From the NCBI RefSeq assembly GCF_016859285.1, contig NC_053418.1:21256910-21320909 (forward strand): a DNA stretch of 64,000 nt. Direction: 5' to 3'. A program made the translations under genes and the position numbers. This stretch comes from Xiphias gladius. Its lineage: Eukaryota; Chordata; Actinopteri; Istiophoriformes; Xiphiidae. Shown one piece after another: positions 12,347 to 23,812 of this stretch (the stretch's first letter is position 1; the number at the start of each line of letters is the position of its first letter). The notes beneath the pieces are model-generated. The model was not told where the DNA came from and made no database searches. It saw only the letters and a program-made list of their open reading frames with translations.

Positions 12347-14689
12347 CCAAACGTAACATTTTATGCACACTGGTGTTAAAAGAATAGGACATGTTTCAGC
12401 TTTGTCTAGAGGAGTGTATTTTTGCAATATCACCTGGGCCCATTAGCATGACTACAGACTTTTTAGTCTTGTTTAAAGGGTCTTATCTTTTTTCCAAGGG
12501 GCTCTTTCTCTCTGTCCGTCCCTCTTTGGATTCAAAACGTGGTCTGCCACAATGTGCTCACACTGAACTAAAGTTAAGGCTATGGAGAGTCAGCTGCAGT
12601 GTGTGTAGCTCATCAAGCAGGAGTAGCGAAGCAGAACCTGAGGCGACAGTCACAAACTTGCGTTACTAATTTACCCGTTATTTGCCATGAATAGTCACTT
12701 TACTGAGAACCTCCACTAGAGCACCAGGACGCCTTCAATGTCAGCAAAATGCTTCTTGTATGAAATGCTACAGTGCCTCCAAATTTGCTGATAAGTTCCT
12801 CTTCATTACTCATTTATTTAGTGCCTGTTGGATGACGTAATCTGTGACATCTGACATGTCAACGCATGTGTACAAGCGCCACCCCCTGTGGAATATTTTG
12901 ACCTCTACAAAGCATGTGACAGGTTGAAATGGAAGTGACTCACACCTCCACTGCAAAGAAATGTGAAGGTGGCGGAAGCAGTCAGCACACTTTTAACCCG
13001 CACCATTTATACTGTGTGTGCATGAAAGAAAAGGACAAAAATCCTGCCTTGTACTCTGTGCGGATATGTGCCATACACGTACTTGTAACCACACAACACA
13101 AGTCACCTCATATCGAGTGACTCACATACATCTATAGCCCATTAAGTGAGTGCTAAATGCATATGCTCACCTAGTATACATACAAATCCGTACAGTCAAA
13201 ACATATATCTATTGCAACAGATCAAAAAAAAAAAATACAGCATCTGCAATCAGCCAAGAGCTTCCTGAGTAAAGGTCTATTATCCACCCACAACGTAGAT
13301 CATGGTACAATTTCTTTGGCGCATCAGTCTGGCAGTTTCTTTAGCTGCTCTACATAAGCTATAAAAGATATCCATGTATTATGATATCTGTAGACCAATC
13401 CTTACAGTTTTTATCGTTTTTTTTCCAGCTGTAGTAGAGTTATCACTTTTCGTATCCAAATTGTAAAAGAAAAGGTTTGTCAGATCACCAATTCCTGAGT
13501 ATTACTTGCTATGTGTTTCTTTGAAGATCGGATAGATTGATATCAAATGGTAAGTTTCCGCACTGGTAAGTAAAACGTGTCATTGGATGTATGATTTAAG
13601 CCTACCAAATACTTCAAAATAAAGTTTAGTTTTTACAAACAGCATAGCTGATTCTTATGATATGCGCTGTAAGCAGTGTTTGAAAAGGTTTGTTGTCTCT
13701 TTGAATATTCCAACTGAAGTGCAGAAGAAAAACGTGGAAAAACGCACAGGCTGTGTTAAATTTCAGAATAGTTTCATATAACGTTCGCTTGCTACTGTAG
13801 GTCAGATAAAGCTGCCAGTTTTTGGATTGTGAAAACCCAGTTGTCTGAAAGCGAACAATCATTATTTAAGCAATTATCCTAGATAACTATCATAGACCAT
13901 GTGAATACAAAGCGGTTGAACGAGAACTTTGAAAATCAATCGCACACAGCACCACGGTAGATACACAGTCATTCCATGCGATCATATTCTTATGAGATTA
14001 GATCTTTAATTTGGATTCTTTACAAAATGCCGCTTGATTTGTTGACAGTGATCTAACTTTTGATAGACCAGACAAAGTGCCAGAACTTTCCCAGAAGGCT
14101 TCGCCGATCTTCTGTATTTTGATGCACCCTTAATTACTACTGCCACAGTAAAACCAAGTTAAGTGTTATTTACTGTTGTGTTTGAGGTGTTCAGGATCGT
14201 AATTATCTGTCACTGTTATCTCAAACAACAATGTGCATTTGCTGTGCAGTGGCATGAGAAGTTTTTCCCTTAACATTCTCATGACCATGTTGTGTATATT
14301 CCAACTACTTAAAACTAAGTTTTAAATGGCAGTTTTAAGTTTACTTAGTACTTAGTTGTACACAACAGCTGAACAGATTCAATTTATCTGAAAGAGTAAA
14401 CATACTGTGCATATTAGTGTGGTTGGTGTCTCAAATACAGAGTGTATCTATAAACACCCTCTAACTTTGTCTGGTGCAAAATAATAGGAAATATAGACTC
14501 CTCACGGAATTATATCATACATTGTTTTGTTTAGCAATGCCATACACACATACACACTTGACATTTTGGATTGAAAAATGCAATTCATGTTTAAACTCTT
14601 ACTAAAAAGCATTGTCAAATAATATGTGAAGTGGATTAAAAACTCACGGATGAAGTGTGATGTGCAGTAGCAATAACCTGTTATGGAGT

Positions 14690-14702
14690 CGCCTCCTAGT
14701 GG
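14690..14702 (-). promoter_or_regulatory. CTCF-like motif
   Basis: CGCCTCCTAGTGG fits 12 of 13 positions of the reverse CTCF core YGCCMYCTRSTGG. It lies in the gene-free interval between slc20a1 and vgll4l. Confidence 0.3.
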
Positions 14703-14897
14703 TAAGCTGAGCAAAGTCTTTTCTCTCTTTCCCTCTCCCTCTCTCTCTTGTTCCTGAGGGTCTCTCTGTCAAACGAGACCTCTCATTCAACAAGTTTACT
14801 CGCAGAACTGTGCTTTTCGTTTTTTGGGGCTTTTCATCAAGCAAAATGAGACCATTTTGTTATTGCCAATGTCAGATGTTTAAGGTTTATGTAAGGG

Positions 14898-14910
14898 CCT
14901 CTAGATGGCA
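14898..14910 (+). promoter_or_regulatory. CTCF-like motif, forward orientation
   Basis: CCTCTAGATGGCA fits 12 of 13 positions of the forward CTCF core CCASYAGRKGGCR. It faces away from the reverse-oriented motifs at 12334 and 14690, giving a divergent arrangement. Confidence 0.3.
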
Positions 14911-15871
14911 TCACTGCCCCTGTTCAGGTTACACTGGCTAATGAATATACTCCATGTGGAAATATCTAAAACACTTTAAGTTACTGTGCAGCGGATTTTA
15001 AGAGATTTTGTGCAGACGTCTCAACTCAAACCATCCAGTGACATTATTTTATTCTATTTTGATTCATTTTTAATGGTTTACCTTAACTATTTTTAATGTA
15101 AAAGCACATCCAGTTCACTTGTTTCCTCTTTCTCAGCCCTGGCTTTCAACTGTCTTTATAAGATGTTCAACGTGTCAGAACATTCAGGTTATTTCCCACG
15201 TCTTTAAAATTGACCAACTCTGTAATTTCAAAGAAAGAAGCTTTGGAGTTTTTTTTAATGTTGCATATCATATTTTAAGTTAGACAAGATAGGACGTGCA
15301 AATAAGTACCTGAAGAGCACTGCCGGTTCTCATGCTCTGGTGCATATTAGCCCAGCCCCTCCTTCCCCACTTCCCTCCCTCCTATCCCTTGCCAAACAGG
15401 ATCTGTAGGATCATACAGAGTCATTTTCTCAGGAGACAGGAATGTCAGAACACAAGGCCTGGTGCCTGCTGGAACAAGCACCCTCACATTCCCTCAAACT
15501 TACAGGAAAAAGCCCCGAATGTGTTGCTCATACATCCATTTAATTTCCACTCAGTGTGTGGTAAATACTCTGTGTAAAATGCCGCGTGTGCACCGGACGT
15601 GTTGTAGACGCGCACTGACTCACTACTGAAAATTTGTCTGGTACACAACCCTGCCCAGTTTTTACGAGGTGTACGTGAGTTCACAACCTTTGAGTTTAAA
15701 AAGATTTTTATTCATTTTGTGACATCCTTAGCTTCTATTCATGAAAAGAAAAAAAATCTAACAAAAATAATAAAGTTTTCGCTTGTTATCCAAAGTTTTT
15801 TTTGAGAGTTTTGTCAGAGGACACTATACAAATATTGAAACACACAAAACTATTAAAGGATTTATGAAATT

Positions 15872-15877
15872 TTTATT
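15872..15877 (-). terminator. vgll4l: Candidate poly(A) signal of vgll4l
   Basis: TTTATT on the plus strand is AATAAA on the minus strand, 480 bases beyond the vgll4l stop codon. A second AATAAA on the minus strand is at 15707-15712. Which one is used cannot be told from sequence. Confidence 0.4.
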
Positions 15878-16357
15878 TTTTTAAGGTCTTATCAAAAGTC
15901 TTTGTTTTGTGTACAGCTTATAAGCATGATATTATACAACGGATAGGCTAGTCAATTAGACTATAAGGAACCCAGGTGTATCCGAATATAAATATAATAC
16001 AATGAAATTGTGGCATTCAAGCTGCATTAAAAGAATGACACAAACTCAAAGAAATGTAAAGGATTACTTGGTTGATTTTTCAATCATCCCACATCACCAT
16101 CTATTGTATCTCAGGTATTCAGATACTATCGACAAGCAGAGGATAAAAATGTAACAAAACAAGGATTAATGCTACATTCGTCTGCGTCAGTGTGTCTTAA
16201 ATTTGGACACACAGAGGTCCAAAGTGACAGCCCTCCTGCATCTGATAGCTTGCCCTTTCAACACTTGCACTGACATTTCCGTTGCTAGACAAGCAGAGCT
16301 GCATGCAGTGAAATGTTAAAAGTCCAGTTTCCTCCCATACCACAGCTCATTTCTGCT

Positions 16358-19300
16358 TTAATTGACAGACCAGCAGCTGGTAGTTGGAGATGAGCTGCTC
16401 GGAGACTCTTTGTGGGACTGATTTGGGCTGTGGCTGTGGGTGGGGGAGTGAGTAACACTTGGACTGCTGGGAGGTGTGGAAGAACAGGAAGAGGACTTGG
16501 ATTTGATCTCCAGCCACTTGTCTCCCAAAGCCTTGGCAAAGTGGTCATCGACCGACACGCTGATGGAAAGCTGCTGGGAGCGAGCTGTCTGGTAGTTCAC
16601 CCCGAGGCTCCTCTGGAAGTGCTCTTCAACCACGTGATCGTAGCTGTGCTTGGAAACCACTGGAAAAAGAAAGGATGAACGACAAGCGTCAAACGCACAA
16701 CTCAGCGAGTCAGTGAAAGTGAGCGGATATTGACATTATGGCGCGTATATGGCGACTAGGGAGTGGCCGTCTGGCAGTTGCAGTGAGCTGGTTCACAAGA
16801 GTGTGAGACCGACCTGATGAGTGGCCTCTGTGGACCTCAGATCTGCAGGAGGGGTTTCTTAATGAGGAGACACAAGTGATCACAGAGGGACGCATCTGAA
16901 AAAACAAAAAGGGAGATGTGTTATTAAGTAGACTGTAAGAACACAGAAAACAGTAACCCCGCTTTGTGTTTCCTCTCCATCCCACAAAATTTTGTATTAT
17001 CATTTTAATGATGGCTAAACTTGACTGTGCACTCAATCCCATTACAAGAAAAACAGTGCACAAAATTTGGTTAGAAAACGAAATGATTTGAAAAACCAAT
17101 TAAACTGGTTGGGTTTGCCCATTAGAGTCAGATCACTCCCAGTGTGGCGGCATAAACAGGTCAAAGAGAGAGCTGTCTGTTTGGTCTTGTTGATGGCATT
17201 CCTCCCTCCATTGCTCACATTTTCTTCCTGAATCCGGCTGGATTGCATAGCTCGGACAAGATTAGGCCTGTATACACTCCACTTGGAAGTAGAATGACTG
17301 TGGAGTTGGATTCACTGACTACAGATGGGAGATGTACCACTGCTGTGGGTAGCCTGGAGCTACACTGACACTACAAACGGACAAACAGTACTGCGACTTT
17401 TCTGAAGTTATGACAGCCCAAACATCCTTGATCTTTTACAAAATCCCATTGAACAGGTTGAAGACACACGCAGCATGGTGAATTACCTGGATATGAGTGG
17501 TGGCAGTGCTGTGGGACTTTTCTTCTACGTTTTCAGGGTCTTTTCTTGGTTTCTTGATGAGGGCAAGTGGTTCATCCATGACTGGTGTGTAATACACATG
17601 GCTGGGCAGAGGGCTGGTTGGGCTGGGCGTTGGACTCCAGGTAGATGTGGGACTCTGTGGGTTGTTAAACACAGCTGGTGCCGGTGCTGCTCTCTGGGCC
17701 GCTTTACCGCTGCTTCTGCTCAGCACCCGCTCTCGCCTGAAACAGTTATTCATCAGAAAATGTCGCACTGCTTTGACAGAATTTGCATTGAATTAATCAT
17801 ATTTTTTAGTATTGAATTATTATTGGAAACACACAAAAAAAAACAAAAACAGTTTCACCAACCTTTCCTCCAGTGTCAGACCTCTCTCATGGCTGCGCTT
17901 GCGTTTGACAGGATACACTGTTGGGACTCGGACCCGGTCATTTGTGATATGTCTGTATCTGTCTTCGCTTCTGAGGTGGGGCTGACCTAATAAACAAAAG
18001 GGCAGAATTACAATAAGATGCTTTCAGAAAATACAATCATACCACAGGTGTTTTGACTATGGCTTATTTGCTAAAACAAATAATCCAGTAAAACCGTTGA
18101 CCACATACTAGCACTGAAGATTTCACTACATGGATAATGGTGTGTGGCACTCAGTGATGAGTAACTGCTTGTTTTGATCCATGACATCAACCTGCATAAC
18201 TACTATTCGTGGGAAAACGTTTTTTTTTTTTTTTTGTCACCGTTAATTGTAAACTCCGTTAAGCTGTAGAACTTGATTAACTTGATCAGTGAGGGTTGCA
18301 AAACTACACAGCTGATTCAGTGCTAACGGTAAATGTTGTTTTTCTGCATAATGTTGGCATTCAGCCCTATCACACAGTCAAAGGGGCACAATCAACATGT
18401 CATCATGGGGTGCCACACATCTGATGGCTTTTAGTCACTGAGGACCCTGATTTGGGCGGTACCCATTTGTGAAAGGGCCACTGAGATGAACACACACACA
18501 AACACACACACACACACACACACACACCGGATTTTTCCAATTACACAAGTTGAAACAAATCAAAAAGAAGCCGGTGAAGTCACTGATGTGCTGAATAAGA
18601 GGAATGCTCATTATATCCGGACTGCAAGTTTAAATCAAATAAATGCTTTGGAGATCACAGCGTGGTTATAAATGCAGGTTTCTCACTTACTAAATTTTAA
18701 TCAAGGCAACAGGAATAATATTGAGCCGAACAACTTGGAGCGGCATACAGTCAAAAGACAAGGCATTGTTTGGAAATGTAATTGCTGTATAATCACTCTT
18801 GGCCTATTGTTTGACTGTAAGCTCGGTTAACACTTGAAAATCTGCATTGATGGGGCAGCAGGAGACCTTCAACTATATTCAAATCAATCATTCAGTGCTA
18901 GAAAACTGCCCACTCACAATAACATCTACTGCTCGAATGAACTGACACAATAGGTGATAAACTGCTTTGAACTGTAAAACAAAAAAGTTGTTCACAGCTT
19001 CACATCCAAACTGCTCCTTCCAACCCGCATTTTCTTATGGCCAAACACTCCTACACCTGTGAGCTACTCCTTCACACAGAGTGCCACTGTGTGTGTATGT
19101 GTGTGTGTACGTGTGTGTGTGCGCGCGGGGGGGGGGTGGCAGGTATAGCCACACCTATGCTGATTTTCTAATGCCTCGGGCATAGATATTTCTTCCTTAT
19201 TAACAGAGGGAATATGATGCCTGACCCTCTGCTTTGCTGCCTTTAATCAGATTTTATGGAGATCCAACAGAAACACAGCACAGTTGCAGGGGACGACACA

Positions 19301-19773
19301 ATTTAAAGAATCTCAAATCAGTCTTGAGGACCTTGAAAGCCAGTAAGTATAGATAGAAAGGCCATTATCTTTTCTTTATGACAAAGCTGAACATATTTCA
19401 AAAAGTGCATTTTAAAAGTTGAACATTCTTCTTAGTGTATATCTTCCATTTGACTGTCATCCCGTCTGATTCTCTCTATTTAAAACTGTATTTACATAAA
19501 CATCATGCACAGAACAAAGATAAATGCCACTGTAATGAACACAAACATTATTATATAAGGATGTGACATGACATTACAAAGAAACATGTAACTATAGGAC
19601 ACTAAAATGTTGTGGGATAACCATAGCAGAGACTTAATCACTGATCAAAGTAATGCAAGTATTCACAGTCATGGGGCAGCAAAAGACAAGTGATAATCTA
19701 GCTTACCTTCTAAAATGTAGACCTTAAAGCCACTGCTCATCCGAGTAATGTAGTGGAAATTAGCCACAGCCAT
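16358..19773 (-). CDS. vgll4l: Vestigial-like family member 4 (VGLL4-like), TEAD cofactor
   Basis: Five coding exons, in transcript order: 19773-19707, 17986-17863, 17736-17487, 16895-16814, 16659-16358. Phases are consistent and encode 274 residues, close to vertebrate VGLL4 (about 290-296). VGLL4 is a nuclear co-repressor that binds TEAD factors and competes with YAP in Hippo signalling. The start MAVANFHYITRMSSGFKVYI matches a known short VGLL4 N-terminus. Exon 2 encodes a basic PVKRKRS nuclear-localisation-like patch, exon 3 a LALIKK motif and exon 4 RPSVITC, all typical of VGLL4. The last exon carries both TDU motifs: VVEEHFQRSLG and VDDHFAKALGDKW, followed by a Ser/Pro/His-rich tail. 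The symbol vgll4l rather than vgll4a or vgll4b is inferred from linkage to syn1. The gene lies divergent to syn1. Confidence 0.88.
18491..18527. repeat. CA microsatellite in vgll4l intron 1
   Basis: An interrupted (CA)n tract, read directly. A GT/GC-rich simple tract with a run of nine G also occurs at about 19089-19137 in the same intron. Confidence 0.9.
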
Positions 19774-22486
19774 GGCTCCTTGTCTTTGTCTGAGTGGAGC
19801 CAAATTCAGAGGAACACCTTGACTGCTGGAGCTTGCAGGACACAATGCGCCTCAGTTATAGATTGTATTGTGAAGGTAATGAGATGCTGAGTCTGAGCTC
19901 AGCCAGGTAAAGTATCAGGTGAGTGCAGATAGGTGCAGTGGCTTCCCTGTGACTCATTTCCTGCCTCCAGATTGGCTGCTCTCGGAGCCAATCCGAAGCC
20001 CTCATTCACTCAGTGTTGTTATTGTCCTTCAGGCAGAAGGTGCTCACAGGTAGCCCTGTCTCAAAAGTAGAAAGTGGAGTTGCTAAATGTCGTAGTACCA
20101 CAGAATTCCCAGTGATTAGAGAAGCTTTTGCTTTATTCAACATTTTCTCTTGTAGAAGATATCACAACAAAAACACCTCTTTGGTCGTAAACCAGCTTTT
20201 CACACAACTTTTTGGATTTTTTCCCTGAGCCATGAAAAAAGTGAAGTGTGCCTTTTGTTTCCCTCCCTGGAGTCAGCACCTGTCTCACCCTCCTCCCTCC
20301 CTCCCTCCTAATCTGCAATCTCACCAAACTGCATTTTTTCGAGCGCTTAGCCCACCGGAGCTCCAGTCATTCCACTGACCTGCCCGTACATGCACGCAGC
20401 TGCACCGTGAGCCTGCCTCGCCAGTAATCCAAGGGCTTTTGTTGATGGCCAGACAAAGGCTCCTAAGTCCTGAAAATGCTGCTGCCCTGAGAACAATCTC
20501 GCCTGAGCACACTCAAGAGTTTGGCCACACGTAGAAACTCTTTGGAGGCCACTCATTCAGATATTTTGTGACAGTGGTACTGCTGAAAACATTAAAGAGA
20601 GTATAGGAGAGTAATTAAGATGTTTTAGGGATATTTTTGCACTTTAGCACACTGAAAATCAATAAAAATGGTCCTCCGTGCTGCCCTGGCTGATGTATTA
20701 GCTTGTTTCAGTCAGTTTATTACTGCTGGTGAATATTGTCCTAACGGGGTGTTCGCAGCTAATGAAGAGGTTGGGTTCAAAATGAAAAAAGAACTTCACA
20801 TAGAAAGGTCTTGTTGTGAATACACGCATGATTAGTGTTATGTTGGGTTTAATTTAAGATCAACACTGCCTCCCTAAGCCGAACACTGCAATCACATGGC
20901 ATCCAATTCTATACCAAGACACTGTACTGTATATATGGATTTTTTCAAAGAGTAGCATTTACTATATATTCATCTCGAAAAACATGTTTGCTCACTGACA
21001 GATTCCACGCAGTGTTAACATTTTAAAATGCAAGGAATCTGGGTTTAAAATGCATGGAATCTACGCGAGTCCTACCGAGTTTTTCTAGTTTAGTAGCATG
21101 ATTTGTCCACTGATTGTCTGCCCCTCAAACATTCAAGAAAGTGATATTCTGGTTATTTTATTTACTATATTACCATGCTAAAAAAAATGTTCATTCCTCT
21201 TCATGCTAAAAAAGAGAGATGATTGTCATTGCACAGCAAGTTTAACCAAGTTTGTAGTTTGAATAGCCATAATTTGATTTTATTCTTTTGAATTTTAGTG
21301 TATTTTAAAAATATTAATGTACTACTGGCGTATTTTTTTTCAATACACAGGAAATAGTACTATCCCCTGTCTAAACCAGATGTACATTAAACATAATCTC
21401 CAAGCTAATGTATAACACCGCTATAAGAAACTGTAATTGCTCCAGTTGATCTTCCTGGTAGTAGAAGAAACTGAGTGTTTGTACTGCCTCCATGAAGAAA
21501 TCTGTGTGAAACATGTATGTGAAGCAGGGAGCTGCTCAGAATGAACATCAATATTCAGCTAATGATATTGTTTAAAAAAAAAAAAAAAAAGATTAATGTA
21601 ACCCTGATATTTTTTTTAATCAAATGGGGACTGAAACAACCAGGCATTAACATGACAAAGCATAGGCCATATATTGATAATCTTTTAGTAAATAAATATC
21701 AACAATCACTATATTGTTAATGTAAATCAACAAATATTTAAAAAAACACCCGTTGCTGAGATGAGAGGGATTTGGTCTGAATTTAAAAGGTTAAGGGTTT
21801 AACAGTCAATAGATCAATCAATCACCTTTGTAAACTACTGATCTCTTTCACCACCTAATAACAGCAGCATTAAAATATCCATTTTCATTAGCATACAATA
21901 GGCTATTTATGGGTAAAAGGAGACCTTACACTTAAAATGTTACCTGTCTCTACCAGGTATTAATGATTCAGATACACTCAGCAGTGTGTATCTCTGTGTC
22001 CCATATGAACACAGCTCAGTTGCCATCACACACTGCTTTTTCCAGAGTGGAGCCGGGGACTCCCAGGGGGTCCGTCTTGATCGCTGGCTCCGGGTATCAC
22101 CCACAGATGGCGCATCTCTCACCATCTGTATTGACTGCTGAAAATCGAAAGTAACACTCTGTGGCAGCCTCAGTGGCCTGAAGGCCAAACAGTGAGCGTG
22201 CCACTGCTGTTTTTTTTTATTGGACACAACAGGGTGCAATATCACATCAACACCCATAAGCATCCCGGGGAGCCAACAGCAGGCTCGTGTCTGGCGGAGA
22301 GCTACGCCCCTGTCACCCTGCTCTCATCAGCACCACCCTCACACCCCAACACAGAGCTGCGTCAAGTCAGACAAACATAGACTGAACACGACAGGAAGTT
22401 TAATAGCGCGCCTTTCAATAGCCTGAAAGGTTTGCATCACAGAACAATGGCAGGATATTTGAACCCTAATAGATACTTTGATTTAG
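19774..22486. other. Upstream region of vgll4l, between vgll4l and syn1
   Basis: I see no protein gene. The vgll4l 5' UTR and promoter must lie at the left end. An AP-1-like TGACTCA is at 19950-19956 and a TEAD M-CAT-like CATTCCA at 20368-20374. Both are short words that can occur by chance. A polypyrimidine stretch (ccctcc repeats) lies near 20288-20310 and a poly(A) run at 21573-21590. The remainder is AT-rich. Confidence 0.45.
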
Positions 22487-22790
22487 AGCTTTAACTACTT
22501 ATTTCATTTCGGTTAATCAGTTGGATATTTTTCAATGAATCGAGTAGTCGTTCGGTGTCTAACGTCGAAAATATGAACGAACAAATAAAGCAAAACAAAA
22601 CAACGCTATCGTCGTTCCGCAGAGCCCAAGATTACGTTTTGCTCTTGTCCGGCCGGTACCTCCAACATCTGAATATTCAATTTAAAATGACGTAAAGAAG
22701 ACAAAAGCCACAAATCCCCACTTTGTAGAAGCTGGATCTGGCGAGTGTTTGGTATTTTCATGTCGTTTTCTTGTCTACTGAGCACAACAT
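22487..22790 (+). mobile_element. hAT-like non-autonomous element, copy 1 (degenerate)
   Basis: It contains 'ggttaatcagttgg', 'gaatcgagtagtcg', 'cagagcccaagattacg' and 'tagaagctggatctgg'. In this order these match a very common fish repeat that begins TAGGGCTGCAAC and carries GATTAATCGATTAGTCG. Both ends are eroded. Related copies lie at 41112-41457 and 55790-56077. Confidence 0.55.
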
Positions 22791-23059
22791 TAAGAGCAAG
22801 TGAAATGCTGGCAAATAGCTTTAAAAGCAACATTTCTGGCAGAACAATATAAGGTTTTCAGAATCAAGTGCTGCGTGGTTATGATAATTATACAAAAAAA
22901 CAAAAAGACACCTTGATTGCCAAAAGAGAATTACATTTACTTACCGGAAATTCAATTGTGTTGCTAGTATTACGTTTTAACTAGAATGTCAGAGGCATTT
23001 TCTTCTTTGAAATACCCTTACGCCGTAAATTCTATAAGAATAAAAGAATTCAAGCGGCA

Positions 23060-23812
23060 TCCTAAAGAACACGAGTTTATTTTGAAGGCGCCATCCGGAT
23101 GTGCCGGTCCTCACACTGCCTACCTTGACGCTGGTCCAGTCTTGCAGGCTCCTTTCCCCCCTCCGGATGACTGGGAGTGACGCAGGGCGGACAGAAAAAA
23201 AAAAAAAAAAAAAACCGGGGCTTGAGTGAACGAGCAGGCAGAACAGGCGGTGATGCGGGGAGGACCGTCGCTTTCCTTTCACAGGTTCAAGCCCGAATGC
23301 ACGGCCTGCCTGCCCGCACGGAGGACATGAGAGACACCACCTACATGCAGGCTTTCCTGTGACAGGTAATATCAAGGAATCGTCACCTCGTCCTCGAGGC
23401 GGATCAGTCTGGATACACTCCCAGGTAGAATGCCTCGTTTGACTCTTACTGCACATTACTATAGTTTGATAGGTGGCTTCATGTACTCAGTCCATACGAT
23501 GTAAATGTGAAAATGAATAATTTCATTCATTTTTCTCAGCTATTATCAGGCCCTTGCGTGATGGTTTCCTGTACCTCAACCAGTTCCTTAAGCTATACAG
23601 TCACGATTTCTTACTAATGTGATCGGACACTCGCAATCTGCTCCAAATGAATAACACAAGACTTGTTTCTCTTCAGGTAACATTGGTCCCCGTTCCCCCA
23701 CATGGGAAAGTAGCCTAGTCATTCCATTTTCACACTGAACACCAAGTTGTAGGTCGCATTCAGTGGGAGGATACTCGGACCCCAATCTCCGACATTTTAA
23801 TAAGTCTCCATC
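23060..23812 (+). promoter_or_regulatory. syn1: syn1 promoter region and 5' UTR
   Basis: CpG content rises from about 23060 into exon 1, as in a CpG-island promoter. A 19-base poly(A) run lies at 23196-23214. The start codon context is CCATCATGA. No full RE1/NRSF site (the neuronal silencer known in mammalian SYN1) was found by eye. No TATA box is evident. The transcription start cannot be placed. Confidence 0.45.

Larger units (their letters stand above)
11864..15700. other. Intergenic region between slc20a1 and vgll4l
   Basis: I see no gene here. The only conceptual ORFs are short and do not resemble known proteins. The region holds a homopolymer G tract at 11944-11955, a short TG tract at 12260-12277 and three CTCF-like motifs listed separately. 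The slc20a1 promoter faces left at its left edge, and the vgll4l 3' end lies at its right edge. Confidence 0.6.

Noticed and set aside
13940-13960. RE1/NRSF-like word (cacagcaccacgg)
   Set aside because: Only the left half-site matches; the right half (ggacagcgcc) is absent, and it lies about 10 kb from syn1.
22989-23456. 155-codon minus-strand ORF over the syn1 promoter
   Set aside because: It includes a run of phenylalanines from the poly(A) tract and no domain. High GC content alone explains the open frame.
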